Below, in pieces: positions 35,129 through 45,000 of a stretch of 64,000 nt of DNA (its first letter is position 1; each line of letters starts with the position of its first letter). The DNA comes from Sulfurivermis fontis (GTDB lineage: Bacteria > Pseudomonadota > Gammaproteobacteria > Thiohalomonadales > Thiohalomonadaceae). The position numbers and the translations under genes are program-made. The notes under the pieces are model-generated. The model made no database searches. It was not told the origin of the DNA and was given only the letters and a program-made list of their open reading frames with translations. The DNA is taken from the NCBI RefSeq assembly GCF_004001245.1, contig NZ_AP018724.1, positions 1,480,501 through 1,544,500 on the forward strand, written 5' to 3'.

Positions 35129-35281
35129 GGAAGGTCTGAATAAGTCCATCCTGGACTTTTCAGACCACGCCAATCGAAAAGCGTGATTTTCGATTGGCTT
35201 CATTTTCCAACGACTTATCGTCGTTGGAAAATGGCGGCACATCCCTGTGCCGCGGAAGCTCTGAACTTATTCAGAGCTTCC
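35129..35281 (-). mobile_element. MITE copy B (153 bp, inverted relative to copy A)
   Basis: Flanked by the target duplication CTAA (35125-35128 and 35282-35285), again YTAR. In reverse complement it aligns end to end with copy A, with the same length. Differences inside the stems are paired: ATTTTCCAACGAC/GTCGTTGGAAAAT here versus ATTTTTCAACGAC/GTCGTTGAAAAAT in copy A; GCCAATCGAAAA/TTTTCGATTGGC versus GCCAAGCGAAAA/TTTTCGCTTGGC. It ends 20 bp before the Shine-Dalgarno of the Hpt gene, so it supplies that gene's upstream region. Confidence 0.9.
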
Positions 35282-35314
35282 CTAAAGGATCATCCTAGGG
35301 AAAGGAGGAAAGGC

Positions 35315-35650
35315 ATGAACGCCATAATGAAGGTAATCGACCAGGACCTGGCCCTGCAACGCGCCGGCGGCAACGCCCAACTGGCGGCCGAACTCTTCGG
35401 CATGTTGTTGCAGGAACTCCCCCAGCAGCGCAGCGCCATCCAGGCGGCCCTGGCCGCGGGTGATTACCCGGCGCTGCAGCATCTCGTCCACAAGCTCAAC
35501 GGCTCGGCCACCTATTGCGGTGTCCCCGCCCTCAAGGCGGCCGCCGACAGCCTGGAGTCCCGCCTCAAGCGCGGCGAAACCGCGCAGGCCGCCGCAGGCG
35601 TCGCCTGCATCGTGGAAGAAATCGATCGGGTGATGCGCCAGGGCGCCTGA
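35315..35650 (+). CDS. Stand-alone histidine phosphotransfer (Hpt) domain protein
   Basis: A 111-aa all-helical Hpt domain. The phospho-acceptor histidine is in LVHKLNGSATYCGV (H-K-L-N-G-S form), followed by LKAAADSLESRLK. It probably relays phosphate between a hybrid kinase and a response regulator elsewhere; the GacA-like regulator at 58226 is one possible partner. ATG 35315 has a strong AAAGGAGG upstream. In-frame sequence back to 35183 is MITE sequence and is not counted. Confidence 0.9.
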   Translation: MNAIMKVIDQDLALQRAGGNAQLAAELFGMLLQELPQQRSAIQAALAAGDYPALQHLVHKLNGSATYCGVPALKAAADSLESRLKRGETAQAAAGVACIVEEIDRVMRQGA

Positions 35651-35678
35651 TCAGGCACGTCCCCTACCGTCGACTTCA

Positions 35679-35704
35679 CGAGAGCCCGGCGAGCCGGGCT
35701 CTCG
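35679..35704. terminator. Bidirectional terminator between Hpt gene and fbaB
   Basis: Perfect 12-bp arms CGAGAGCCCGGC (35679-35690) and GCCGGGCTCTCG (35693-35704), 2-nt loop, between two convergent genes. The T-tract is weak (CGTTTC). Confidence 0.8.
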
Positions 35705-35723
35705 CGTTTCGGGCCCAGAATGC

Positions 35724-36773
<1,050 letters not shown>

Positions 36774-36902
36774 TGCTTCATCTCCTTGCGCGGTTGAATG
36801 GCAATCTGCATAAGCATAGGTGCCGCCGTCGAGTTTGCCTGTGGCTTGACCTCGATCCCCGGTTCGTTAAACTGTCGAACGAATCAGAAAATGCAATAAA
36901 GC

Positions 36903-37685
36903 ATGTCAGATATCCGAACCCTACTCATCACGCTGCTGCTCGTTACCGCCCTGCCCGCCCATGCCGGCCAGAGCGCGGCGGCCGAACCCGCCGCCGCCAA
37001 GACCTGGCGCCTGGCCACCATCTCCGCCATCCGCGACACCCCCGATGGCCGTATCAACGGCATCTGGAATGCCGGCACCCTATTCACCGCCCGCCAGGAG
37101 GGCGAGGACTGGCTGCGCATCAGCGGCCACTTCCCCGACAACACCTGGGCTCCTCTCGACCAACCGCTGTGGGTCTCGCGCCACTACGCCAACGAGGTCG
37201 TACCGCGAACCGAACCACCCCGGCGCAGCGCTCCGGAGCGCTATATCGTGGTGAACAAGAACAGTTTCCTGCTACAGATATTCGAGCGGAAAAGCACAGG
37301 TGACGAGGTGATCTACCAAACCAAGGTGGCCCTCGGCATGGACCGCTGCATGCCCAGGGAACAGGGCGGCCGTTGCTATTACACCGAGCCGGGCGAATAT
37401 GCCGTGCGCTGGAAGGTGCATGACCCGGAGGGCATCGAGTGGTGCATACCCAAGTACATGGAAGGGGAATACGCCGAGGACATTGCCAACGGCCAACGTT
37501 GCTTCCGCGGCGCCATCGGCACCCATGCCCTCAACATCGGCAAGAGCTACGCCATCCATGGCACCAGCCGGCCCGATCTCATCGGGCGCCGTGTCTCCCG
37601 CGGCTGCGTGCGTGCGGCCAATGCCGACATGCGCAAGATATACAACCTGATGCAGGTGGGCGACAAGGTGATCATTACCCAATAG
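36903..37685 (+). CDS. L,D-transpeptidase with SH3-like N-terminal region
   Basis: A 260-aa periplasmic protein with a clear signal peptide (TLLITLLLVTALPAHA). Residues about 35-95 look like a bacterial SH3-type domain. A YkuD domain follows, with YAIHGTSRPDLIG and the catalytic SRGCVRAANAD. The usual SHGC is SRGC here; the Cys is retained. Two further cysteine-containing stretches (DRCMPREQGGRCYY, EWCIPKYM) could form disulfides. The gene precedes the HD-GYP gene by 69 bp. Confidence 0.88.
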   Translation: MSDIRTLLITLLLVTALPAHAGQSAAAEPAAAKTWRLATISAIRDTPDGRINGIWNAGTLFTARQEGEDWLRISGHFPDNTWAPLDQPLWVSRHYANEVVPRTEPPRRSAPERYIVVNKNSFLLQIFERKSTGDEVIYQTKVALGMDRCMPREQGGRCYYTEPGEYAVRWKVHDPEGIEWCIPKYMEGEYAEDIANGQRCFRGAIGTHALNIGKSYAIHGTSRPDLIGRRVSRGCVRAANADMRKIYNLMQVGDKVIITQ

Positions 37686-37754
37686 CCCTTGCTCCACTCC
37701 GCCGGAGGCGGCACCATTTAGCCATCGTGCCCCAGAGAATTCCTTACAGGTCAT

Positions 37755-38990
37755 ATGACCGACGCCATTAAGAAGGTTGCTGTCCGGCAACTGCGCCCCG
37801 GCATGTACATCCACGACCTCAATTGCGGCTGGATGGAGCATCCCTTTCTAACCAACAGTTTCAAGATCAAGGATCTCGAGACCATCCAGCGCATCAGCGC
37901 GATGGGCATTCAGGAGGTCTACATCGATACCGGCAAGGGCGATGATGTCAGTGCGGCCATGACGCGGGAAGAGGTGCTGGCCGATCTGCAACGGCGCCTG
38001 CAGCGCGTCAGTGCCGAACCTTCCACTGGCGAGGCACCGCAGACCTCCGTGCGCGAGGAGCGTATCAATGCGGAGCGGGTCGAGCGCGAGGCCTCACGCC
38101 TGGTCACCAGCATCATGCAGGACGTGCGCCTCGGCAAACAGATCGAAGTGGAACGGGTGACGCATGTGGTTGACGGCATGGTCTCCTCCATCTTCCGCAA
38201 CCCCCACGCCCTGATGAGCCTGGGGCGCATCCGCCAGATGGACAAGTACACCTTCGAACATTCGGTGAGCGTCGGGGTACTGATGTTGGCTTTCGCCAAG
38301 GAACTGGGGCTGGATCGGGACGTGATCCATGAGATTGGTATCGGCGCCCTGCTGCATGACATCGGCAAGATCAAGACACCGGACCACATCCTCAACAAGC
38401 CGGGCAAATTGACCGCAGAGGAGTTCACCATCATGCGCCAGCATGTGGTGTTCAGCCGCGAGGTGCTGGAACAGACCGCCGGCATCAGTCCCACATCCCT
38501 TGCCGTCGCCGCCCAGCATCACGAACGCTACGACGGCACTGGTTATCCGCTCAAGCTGAAGGGTGACGAAATCAGCCCCTACGGCCAGATGGCGGCCATC
38601 GTCGATGTCTACGACGCCATTTCGGCCGACCGCTGCTACCGCAAGGGCGAGGAACCCACCATCGTGCTGCGCAAACTGCTGGAGTGGAGCAAGTTCCATT
38701 TCAACGAACGTCTGGTCCACCAGTTCATCCGCTGCGTCGGCATCTATCCGGTGGGCACCCTGGTACGGCTGGAGAGCGGTCGACTGGCCATCGTGCTGGA
38801 ACCGGGCGAGAAGGGACCGCTTTATCCCACCGTCCGCGTGGTCTACGACACCAACAAGCGCCAGTTCATCACCCCGCGCGACATCGACCTGTCCAACCCC
38901 ACCCCCCGCAGCGGCGACGATCGCATCGTCAATTGTGAATCGGCGGAGAAGTACGGCATCAAGATACCGGTTTTCATGGACTCGCATTGA
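37755..38990 (+). CDS. HD-GYP cyclic-di-GMP phosphodiesterase with DUF3391
   Basis: A 411-aa cytoplasmic protein. The N-terminal DUF3391 is MYIHDLNCGWMEHPFL. The HD-GYP catalytic domain (about 150-330) has GALLHDIGKIKTPDHIL, HHERYDGTGYP and DVYDAI. All family metal ligands appear present, so it is probably an active c-di-GMP hydrolase affecting motility, pili (compare pilZ) or biofilm. Confidence 0.95.
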   Translation: MTDAIKKVAVRQLRPGMYIHDLNCGWMEHPFLTNSFKIKDLETIQRISAMGIQEVYIDTGKGDDVSAAMTREEVLADLQRRLQRVSAEPSTGEAPQTSVREERINAERVEREASRLVTSIMQDVRLGKQIEVERVTHVVDGMVSSIFRNPHALMSLGRIRQMDKYTFEHSVSVGVLMLAFAKELGLDRDVIHEIGIGALLHDIGKIKTPDHILNKPGKLTAEEFTIMRQHVVFSREVLEQTAGISPTSLAVAAQHHERYDGTGYPLKLKGDEISPYGQMAAIVDVYDAISADRCYRKGEEPTIVLRKLLEWSKFHFNERLVHQFIRCVGIYPVGTLVRLESGRLAIVLEPGEKGPLYPTVRVVYDTNKRQFITPRDIDLSNPTPRSGDDRIVNCESAEKYGIKIPVFMDSH

Positions 38991-39003
38991 ATCGGCATCA
39001 TCC

Positions 39004-39065
39004 GTAGGCGAAGCGTATTCGCGCGCTGCGCCTGACGAAACCGGTCGTGAATACGACATGCCTAC
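39004..39065. repeat. Imperfect inverted repeat between convergent genes
   Basis: The outer arms are GTAGGC (39004-39009) and GCCTAC (39060-39065). The inner arms are GCGTATTC and GAATACG. It lies between the HD-GYP gene and rsmJ and may act as a bidirectional terminator. It is similar in style to the GTAGGATGGGC repeat at 54295. Confidence 0.5.
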
Positions 39066-39089
39066 ATCCGGGATTGAATATGCGCGCCC

Positions 39090-39851
39090 CTAACCCGCCA
39101 GCGCCTTGATTACATACACATCGAAACGGTGATTCTTGGTGCTGATGCTCATGGTCGGTGCGCGCCCCGCCATCGGTTCGGCATAATCCGGCCGCTTCAC
39201 CACCACGCGCTGGCGCGCGCAGGCCAGGGCCGCCGGCAGCAAGGCATCGGCATCCGCATCCTCTCCCACCACCGCGCGGAACAGGCGCATCTCCTTTTTC
39301 ACCAACGCCGATTTGCGCCGGTGCGGATACATCGGATCGAGATACACCACATCGGGGCGTGCCGTTTCGTCCAGCAGTTGCATGAGCTGTACCGCATTGC
39401 CGCACAACAACTGCATACGCGAGGCGATCGGCGCGACCTCGGCATCCCGTAGCGCACGCGCCAGCCCGTCCTCCAGCAGGGCCGCCACCACCGGCGCACG
39501 TTCGATGAGCGTCACCGTGCAGCCCAGGCTGGCCAATACAAAGGCATCACGCCCCAGGCCGGCCGTGGCATCCAGCACGCTCGGCGTTGCCCCCTTCTTC
39601 AGTCCCACCGCCCTGGCAATCTCCTGACCGCGGCCGCCGCCGAAACGGCGCCGGTGACCCACGGCACCGCCGACGAAATCCACGTACACCGGGCCTTCAC
39701 TGGGCAGGGCGCGCAGCTCCAGGTGTTCGGTGGTCAGCACCAGCCGCGGCGTCTCGCCCGGCTCCCCTGCGCCGAGGGGAACCCCCCAGCGCGCGGCCAG
39801 TTCGGCGGCGCGCGGCCGCAGCGTGGCATCGGCGCAGTACAGAGCCAGCAT
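39090..39851 (-). CDS. rsmJ: 16S rRNA (guanine-1516-N2)-methyltransferase RsmJ
   Basis: A 253-aa SAM-dependent enzyme. The SAM site is [19 protein letters not shown], followed by [12 protein letters not shown], the [15 protein letters not shown] motif (DPMYP typical of RsmJ) and the C-terminal [12 protein letters not shown]. It lies 11 bp downstream of the LysR gene on the same strand, so the two may be co-transcribed. Confidence 0.94.
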   Translation of the reverse strand: MLALYCADATLRPRAAELAARWGVPLGAGEPGETPRLVLTTEHLELRALPSEGPVYVDFVGGAVGHRRRFGGGRGQEIARAVGLKKGATPSVLDATAGLGRDAFVLASLGCTVTLIERAPVVAALLEDGLARALRDAEVAPIASRMQLLCGNAVQLMQLLDETARPDVVYLDPMYPHRRKSALVKKEMRLFRAVVGEDADADALLPAALACARQRVVVKRPDYAEPMAGRAPTMSISTKNHRFDVYVIKALAG

Positions 39852-39862
39852 CGGGCAGGCGA

Positions 39863-40852
39863 CTAGAGGATATCCGCGGGCATCGACGGGCGATTGGGAT
39901 CCGGCGGTTCGTCGCCCATCACACCGTGCTCGGTGCCGTCGCTGACGAAGACCTGAGCCAGGATGTCGATGAAGCGCTTCGCCTGAGGCGACAGGAAGCG
40001 TCCCTTGCGCTGCACGATGCCGTAGGTGCGGCGCGGGAAATATTGATTGAGCGGGATCTGCGCCAGGCGTTCCTCGCCGGTGAGGCAGACATCGGTGACG
40101 ATGGAAATACCCAATCCCAGCTCGACATATTTCTTGATCACCTCCCAGCCACCGGCCTCCAGCGCCACGTTGTAGGTCAGATTGTGCTGTTGGAACACCA
40201 GGTCGACGATGCGCCAGGTGGAGAGGTGGCGCGGCGGCAGGATCAGGCCGTAGGGACTGATGTCGGCCAGGCGCAGGTTTTCCTTCTTTGCCAGCGGATG
40301 GTCGAGGGCGGTGATCAGCGTCGGGTTGTAGGTCACCACCGGACGGTAGCTGATGTCATCCGGCACCTCCAACATGGAACCGACGGCGAAGTCCGCCTCA
40401 TCGGCGCGCAGCATGGCCAGGCCGTCGCGGCCGGTGACGTTGTGCAGCTTGAGGCGGATGTGCGGATAGGCCTCGGCGAACAACTTCATCGGCTCCGGCA
40501 GGATGTAGAGGATGGTCGATTCCCCGGCGGCGATGTTCAGCTCGCCCGACTCCAGCACCCCGAACTGCTCGGCGAAGGTCTCGTGCAGCTTGTCGATACC
40601 CTCCACCAGCGGCTCCGCCAGCTTGTACAGCGTCTCCCCCTCGGGCGTCAGCTTGATCTGCGGCCCGCGCCGCTCGAACAGGGTGATGCCGAACTCCCGT
40701 TCCAGCGCCTGGATCTGCAGCGACACCGAGGGCTGGCTCAGGAACAGCGACTCCGCCGCCAGGGTGATGCTGCCGGTGCGGGCGGTGTGGCAGAAGGCGC
40801 GCAACTGCTTGAGGCGGTTCTGTTTGTAATAGAGATTGGGCAGCGACGTCAT
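39863..40852 (-). CDS. LysR-family transcriptional regulator, CysB-like
   Basis: A 329-aa LTTR with an N-terminal winged helix-turn-helix ([40 protein letters not shown]). The co-inducer domain begins about residue 95. Length and overall pattern recall the CysB/Cbl/CbbR branch. It is divergent from rnfB, with an inverted repeat at 40874-40896 overlapping its own promoter area, so autoregulation and control of rnfB-PFOR are likely. The effector is unknown. Confidence 0.88.
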   Translation of the reverse strand: MTSLPNLYYKQNRLKQLRAFCHTARTGSITLAAESLFLSQPSVSLQIQALEREFGITLFERRGPQIKLTPEGETLYKLAEPLVEGIDKLHETFAEQFGVLESGELNIAAGESTILYILPEPMKLFAEAYPHIRLKLHNVTGRDGLAMLRADEADFAVGSMLEVPDDISYRPVVTYNPTLITALDHPLAKKENLRLADISPYGLILPPRHLSTWRIVDLVFQQHNLTYNVALEAGGWEVIKKYVELGLGISIVTDVCLTGEERLAQIPLNQYFPRRTYGIVQRKGRFLSPQAKRFIDILAQVFVSDGTEHGVMGDEPPDPNRPSMPADIL

Positions 40853-40873
40853 GGCCGGACCTCATCATTAACT

Positions 40874-40896
40874 ATTTCAATATTGAGCATTGAAAT
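40874..40896. promoter_or_regulatory. Inverted repeat upstream of the LysR gene, candidate LTTR site
   Basis: ATTTCAAT (40874-40881), 7-bp spacer, ATTGAAAT (40889-40896), 21 bp from the LysR start. It contains T-N11-A style symmetry as in LysR operators. Confidence 0.6.
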
Positions 40897-40946
40897 AATT
40901 GCCGCGTCAAATACATGAAACAATTTTAGACTTTGTACGCATAAAG

Positions 40947-40968
40947 GTAATACGGTTATTACTTGACA
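40947..40968 (+). promoter_or_regulatory. Operator-like repeat abutting a -35 box upstream of rnfB
   Basis: GTAATACGGTTATTAC (40947-40962) is a 6-bp inverted repeat around CGGT. It is followed directly by TTGACA (40963-40968), a consensus -35. A matching -10 at ideal spacing is not obvious, which would fit an activator-dependent promoter. The LysR protein encoded divergently is the natural candidate. Confidence 0.5.
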
Positions 40969-41019
40969 GCTTTTCTAAGGATTTCGTCGCAGTATTGACT
41001 GGCTTAGGGGCTAAGTGCG

Positions 41020-41895
41020 TTGAACCCAATTTTACACATCGCAGCAGCCGGTGGCTTCATGGCGGCACTGGGGGTAGCCCTGGCCGTCCTGCTCGCCATC
41101 GCCAGCCGCCGCCTCTATGTGTATGAGGACCCGCGCATCGACGAGGTCGAGGAGATGCTGCCCCACTCCAACTGTGGCGCCTGTGGTACCCCCGGCTGCC
41201 GTCCCTTCGCCGAGTTGCTGATCAAGGGCGAGGTGGAACCCGGCCAGTGCACCGTGAATTCCGCCGAGGCCAACCAGGAGATCGCCGACTACCTGGGCGT
41301 AGACGTGGGCAACATCGAAAAACAGGTGGCGCGCCTGGCCTGTGCCGGCGGCGTCCACGTCGCCCGCACCCGCGCCCGCTATGCAGGCATGAAGTCCTGC
41401 CGGGCCGCCAGCCTGGTGTCCGGCGGCGGCAAGGGCTGCACCTGGGGCTGCCTGGGATTGGGCGACTGCGAGGTGGTGTGCGACTTCGACGCCATCAGCA
41501 TGAACCGCTACAGCCTGCCGGTGGTGGACGCCGCCAAGTGCACCGCCTGCGGTGACTGCGTCGATGTCTGCCCCAAGGACCTGTTCTCCCTGCAGCCGGT
41601 GAGCCGCCGCCTGTGGGTGGCCTGTCAGAACAGGCAACCGGGCGACGAGGCCGAACTGGAGTGCGAGGTGGCCTGCACCGCCTGCGCCCGCTGCGCCGCC
41701 GACGCGCCGGAAGGTCTGATCACCATACAGAACGAGCTGGCCGTCATCGATTACAGCAAGAACGCCCTCGCCTCGCGCATCGCCATCGAGCGCTGTCCGA
41801 CCGGGGCCATCGTCTGGCTGGACGACAAGACCGGACCGCAGCGCGGCCGGGACGCAAAGAAAGTGGTGCGCCAGGAAGCGCTGCCGATCGGATAA
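41020..41895 (+). CDS. rnfB: RnfB, iron-sulfur subunit of the Rnf electron-transport complex
   Basis: A 291-aa protein: N-terminal membrane helix (GGFMAALGVALAVLLAIA), the RnfB-specific cluster HSNCGACGTPGCRPFAE, a GKGCTWGCLGLGDCEVVC segment and a ferredoxin site CTACGDCVDVCPKD. A second site, CEVACTACARC, is followed by a closing CPTGAI. The start is TTG 41020 with AGGGG 9 nt upstream; the next in-frame ATG lies after the membrane helix begins. Here rnfB is split from rnfCDGEA by the PFOR gene. Confidence 0.93.
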   Translation: MNPILHIAAAGGFMAALGVALAVLLAIASRRLYVYEDPRIDEVEEMLPHSNCGACGTPGCRPFAELLIKGEVEPGQCTVNSAEANQEIADYLGVDVGNIEKQVARLACAGGVHVARTRARYAGMKSCRAASLVSGGGKGCTWGCLGLGDCEVVCDFDAISMNRYSLPVVDAAKCTACGDCVDVCPKDLFSLQPVSRRLWVACQNRQPGDEAELECEVACTACARCAADAPEGLITIQNELAVIDYSKNALASRIAIERCPTGAIVWLDDKTGPQRGRDAKKVVRQEALPIG

Positions 41896-41915
41896 GGCAA
41901 AGAATGCAAGGCTAT

Positions 41916-41979
41916 CCGCAAATGAACGCGAAACACGCAAATGAATCTTTTGCAAAACACTATGCGCATTCTTTTGCGG
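41916..41979. repeat. Imperfect inverted repeat between rnfB and PFOR
   Basis: CCGCAAATGAACGCG (41916-41930) and CGCATTCTTTTGCGG (41965-41979) pair at 12 of 15 positions. The 'CGCAAATGAACGC' style resembles the dispersed repeat at 34052-34134. It could attenuate transcription between rnfB and the PFOR gene. Confidence 0.5.
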
Positions 41980-42010
41980 ACTGATTACAGATTCAGTGAG
42001 GGTGACTGAG

Positions 42011-45000
42011 ATGTTCGGAAAGAAAGAGACCAAGACCTTCAAGTATCCGGGTGTACGCATGGCCATGGACGGCAACACCGCCGTCATCATGTGCGAGCGC
42101 GAATCCTCGGATGCAGCCGGTGCCTATCCGATCACCCCGTCCACCCAGATGGGCGAGTACTGGGCCGAGGAAGTGGCCAACGGCCATATCAACGTCTCCG
42201 ACCGCACGCTGATTTTCATCGAGCCCGAATCCGAACACGCCGCGGCGGCCGTCACCGCCGGCATGGCCATGACCGGCCTGCGCGCCACCAACTTCTCCTC
42301 GGCGCAGGGCGTGGCCTTCATGCACGAATCCCTCTACGCCGCCGCCGGCAAACGCCTGCCCTACGTGCTGAACGTCGGCTGCCGTGCCATCACCAAGGCC
42401 TCGCTCAACGTCCACTGCGGCCACGACGACTATCACTGCATCGACGACACCGGTTTCTTCCAAATCTTCGCCAAGAACGCCCAGGGCGCCGCCGACCTGA
42501 ACCTGATTGGCCGCAAGATCGCCGAACTGGCACTGACACCGGCCGTGGTGGCGCAGGACGGCTTCCTCACCACCCACCTCATCGAGCCGCTCAACGTGCC
42601 CGAGCGCGAGTTGATCGAGGAGTTCCTCGGCCGCCCCGATGACATGATCGAGTGTCCCACGCCGGCGCAGAAGATGATCTACGGCGAGAAACGCCGCCGC
42701 GTACCGATGATCTGGGACGTGGACGCGCCGCTGGTCTCCGGTACCGTGCAGAACCAGGACGCCTACATGCAGACCGTGGCGGCGCAGCGACCCTACTTCT
42801 ACGCCCACATCCCGCAGATCGCCGATCAGGTGATGGACGAGTATTACGAACTGACCGGCCGCCGCTACCACCGCATCGGCACCTATAAAGCCGAAGATGC
42901 CGACTATGTCATCATCGGCATGGGCTCGATGATCGTGCAGGCCGAGGCCGTGGCCGACTATCTGCGCGAGACACGCAAGCTGAAGGTCGGTGTCATCGAC
43001 GCCACCATGTTCCGCCCCTTCCCCGGCGACCTGATGGGCAAGGCCCTCAAGGGCAAGAAGGGCGTGGTGGTGCTGGAGCGCACCGACCAGCCGCTGGCCG
43101 AGGACCTGCCGCTGATGCGCGAAGTGCGTGCTTCCATCAACAAGTGCCTGGAAAACGGCATGGTGGCCAAAGGCGAGGCACTGCCCTACCCCAGTTATGA
43201 CAGCTACCAGCAGGGCGACGCCCCGCGCCTGTACTCCGGCGCCTATGGCCTCGGCTCGCGCGACCTGCAGCCCGAGGGCCTCATCGGCGCCATCGAGAAC
43301 ATGCTGCCGAACGGCAAGAAGCAGAAGTTCTTCTACCTCGGCATCGATTTCGTGCGCGACGAGGCGGCCACGCCCAAGCAGGAAATCCACATGCAGCAGC
43401 TGCTGGAGTCCTATCCGCAGGTGAGGGACCTGGCCGTGCACGGTTCGGAGAATCCGAATCTGATGCCGGAAGGATCCATCACCGTGCGCATGCACTCCGT
43501 CGGCGGCTGGGGCGCCATCACCACCGGCAAGAACCTGGCGATGACCCTGTACGAACTGCTGGGCTACGAGATCAAGTCCAATCCCAAGTACGGTTCCGAG
43601 AAGAAGGGCCAGCCCACCACCTATTACCTGGCGGCCGCCCCCACCCCGATTCGCATCAACTGCGAATTCAACTTCGTCGACGTGGTGCTGTCGCCGGACC
43701 CCAACGTGTTCGGCCACTCCAATCCGTTGTTCGGTCTGAAGAAGGGCGGCGTGCTGATCATCCAGTCCTCCTTCGAGGACCCGGATCAGCTGTGGGCCAC
43801 CATTCCGCGCCGCCACCAGCAGTTCATCGTCGACAACGACATCCGCGTGTTCTACGTCGACGGCTTCAAGATCGCCCGTGAAGAGGCCACCAACCCCGAG
43901 CTGCAGCTGCGCATGCAGGGCAACGCCTTCCAGGGCGCCTTCTTCGCCGCCTCGCCGCTGATGGAAATGGCCGGCCTGGACGAGGCCAGGTTGTTCAAGA
44001 CCATCGAGGATCAGCTGATGGCCAAGTTCGGTGCCAAGGGCAAGCGCGTGGTGGAAGACAACATCCGCGTGGTGCGCCGCGGCTTCGACGAGGTGCACGA
44101 GATCAAGAACAAGAAAGTCGGCGTCACCTTGCAGGAACTGCGCACGGCCGAGTCCGCCCTGCCGATCATGCTCAAGCACATGCCTGAGGGTAAGGGCGAG
44201 CTGCACGACATCCACCGCTTCTGGGAGCAGACCGGTTACTTCTACGCCACCGGCCGCGGCGCCGACAATCTGGCCGATCCCTACATGGGTGTATCGCTGA
44301 TGCCCGCCGCCAGCGGTGTGTTCCGCGACATGACCAACATCCGCTTCGAGTATCCGAAGTGGGTGCCGGAAAACTGCACCGCCTGCGGCAACTGCTATAC
44401 CGTCTGCCCGGACTCCTCCATCCCGGGACTGGTGAATTCCATCAGCGAGGTATTCGCCACCGCCATTCACCGCATCGAGAGCAAGGGTGTGCTGACGGTG
44501 CACCTGCGTCGTGAGACACGCAAGGTGGAGAAGAAGCTGCGCGACCTGCTCAACGCCACCGGTGAGACCGCCAAGGTGCGTAACCTGCTGGATCAGGCGA
44601 TCCTGGAAACCGTGGCCGAGTCGGAGCTGGAAGGTGATGCGCGCGCCAAGCTGGAACAGGAATTTGCCCAGCTGATGGATGCCATGGGCAGTTTCGACTT
44701 CGCCGTCACCAAGCCCTACTGGATCAACCGCGAGAAGAAGGAGAAAGGCAGCGGCGGCCTGTTCTCCATCACCATCAATCCGGACACCTGCAAGGGCTGC
44801 ATGGAATGCGTCGAGGTGTGCGAGGACGCGGCCCTGGTCAGAACCAAGCAGACCGACGAGGCGGTGAAGCGCCTGCGCAGCGACTGGGCCTTCTGGCTCG
44901 ACCTGCCCACCACCAACCCGGACTACATCCGCATCGATGATCTGAATGAAAAGATCGGCGCGCTGGATACCCTGCTGCTCGACAAGCGCAACTACGGCGC

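Noticed and set aside
35183-35314. An N-terminal extension of the Hpt protein
   Set aside because: It is translated MITE sequence. A strong Shine-Dalgarno precedes ATG 35315.
37563-37640. Loss of the catalytic histidine in the L,D-transpeptidase motif (SRGC instead of SHGC) as a sign of inactivity
   Set aside because: The catalytic Cys and the upstream IHGTS histidine are present, and YkuD proteins tolerate variation at this position, so inactivity is not supported.
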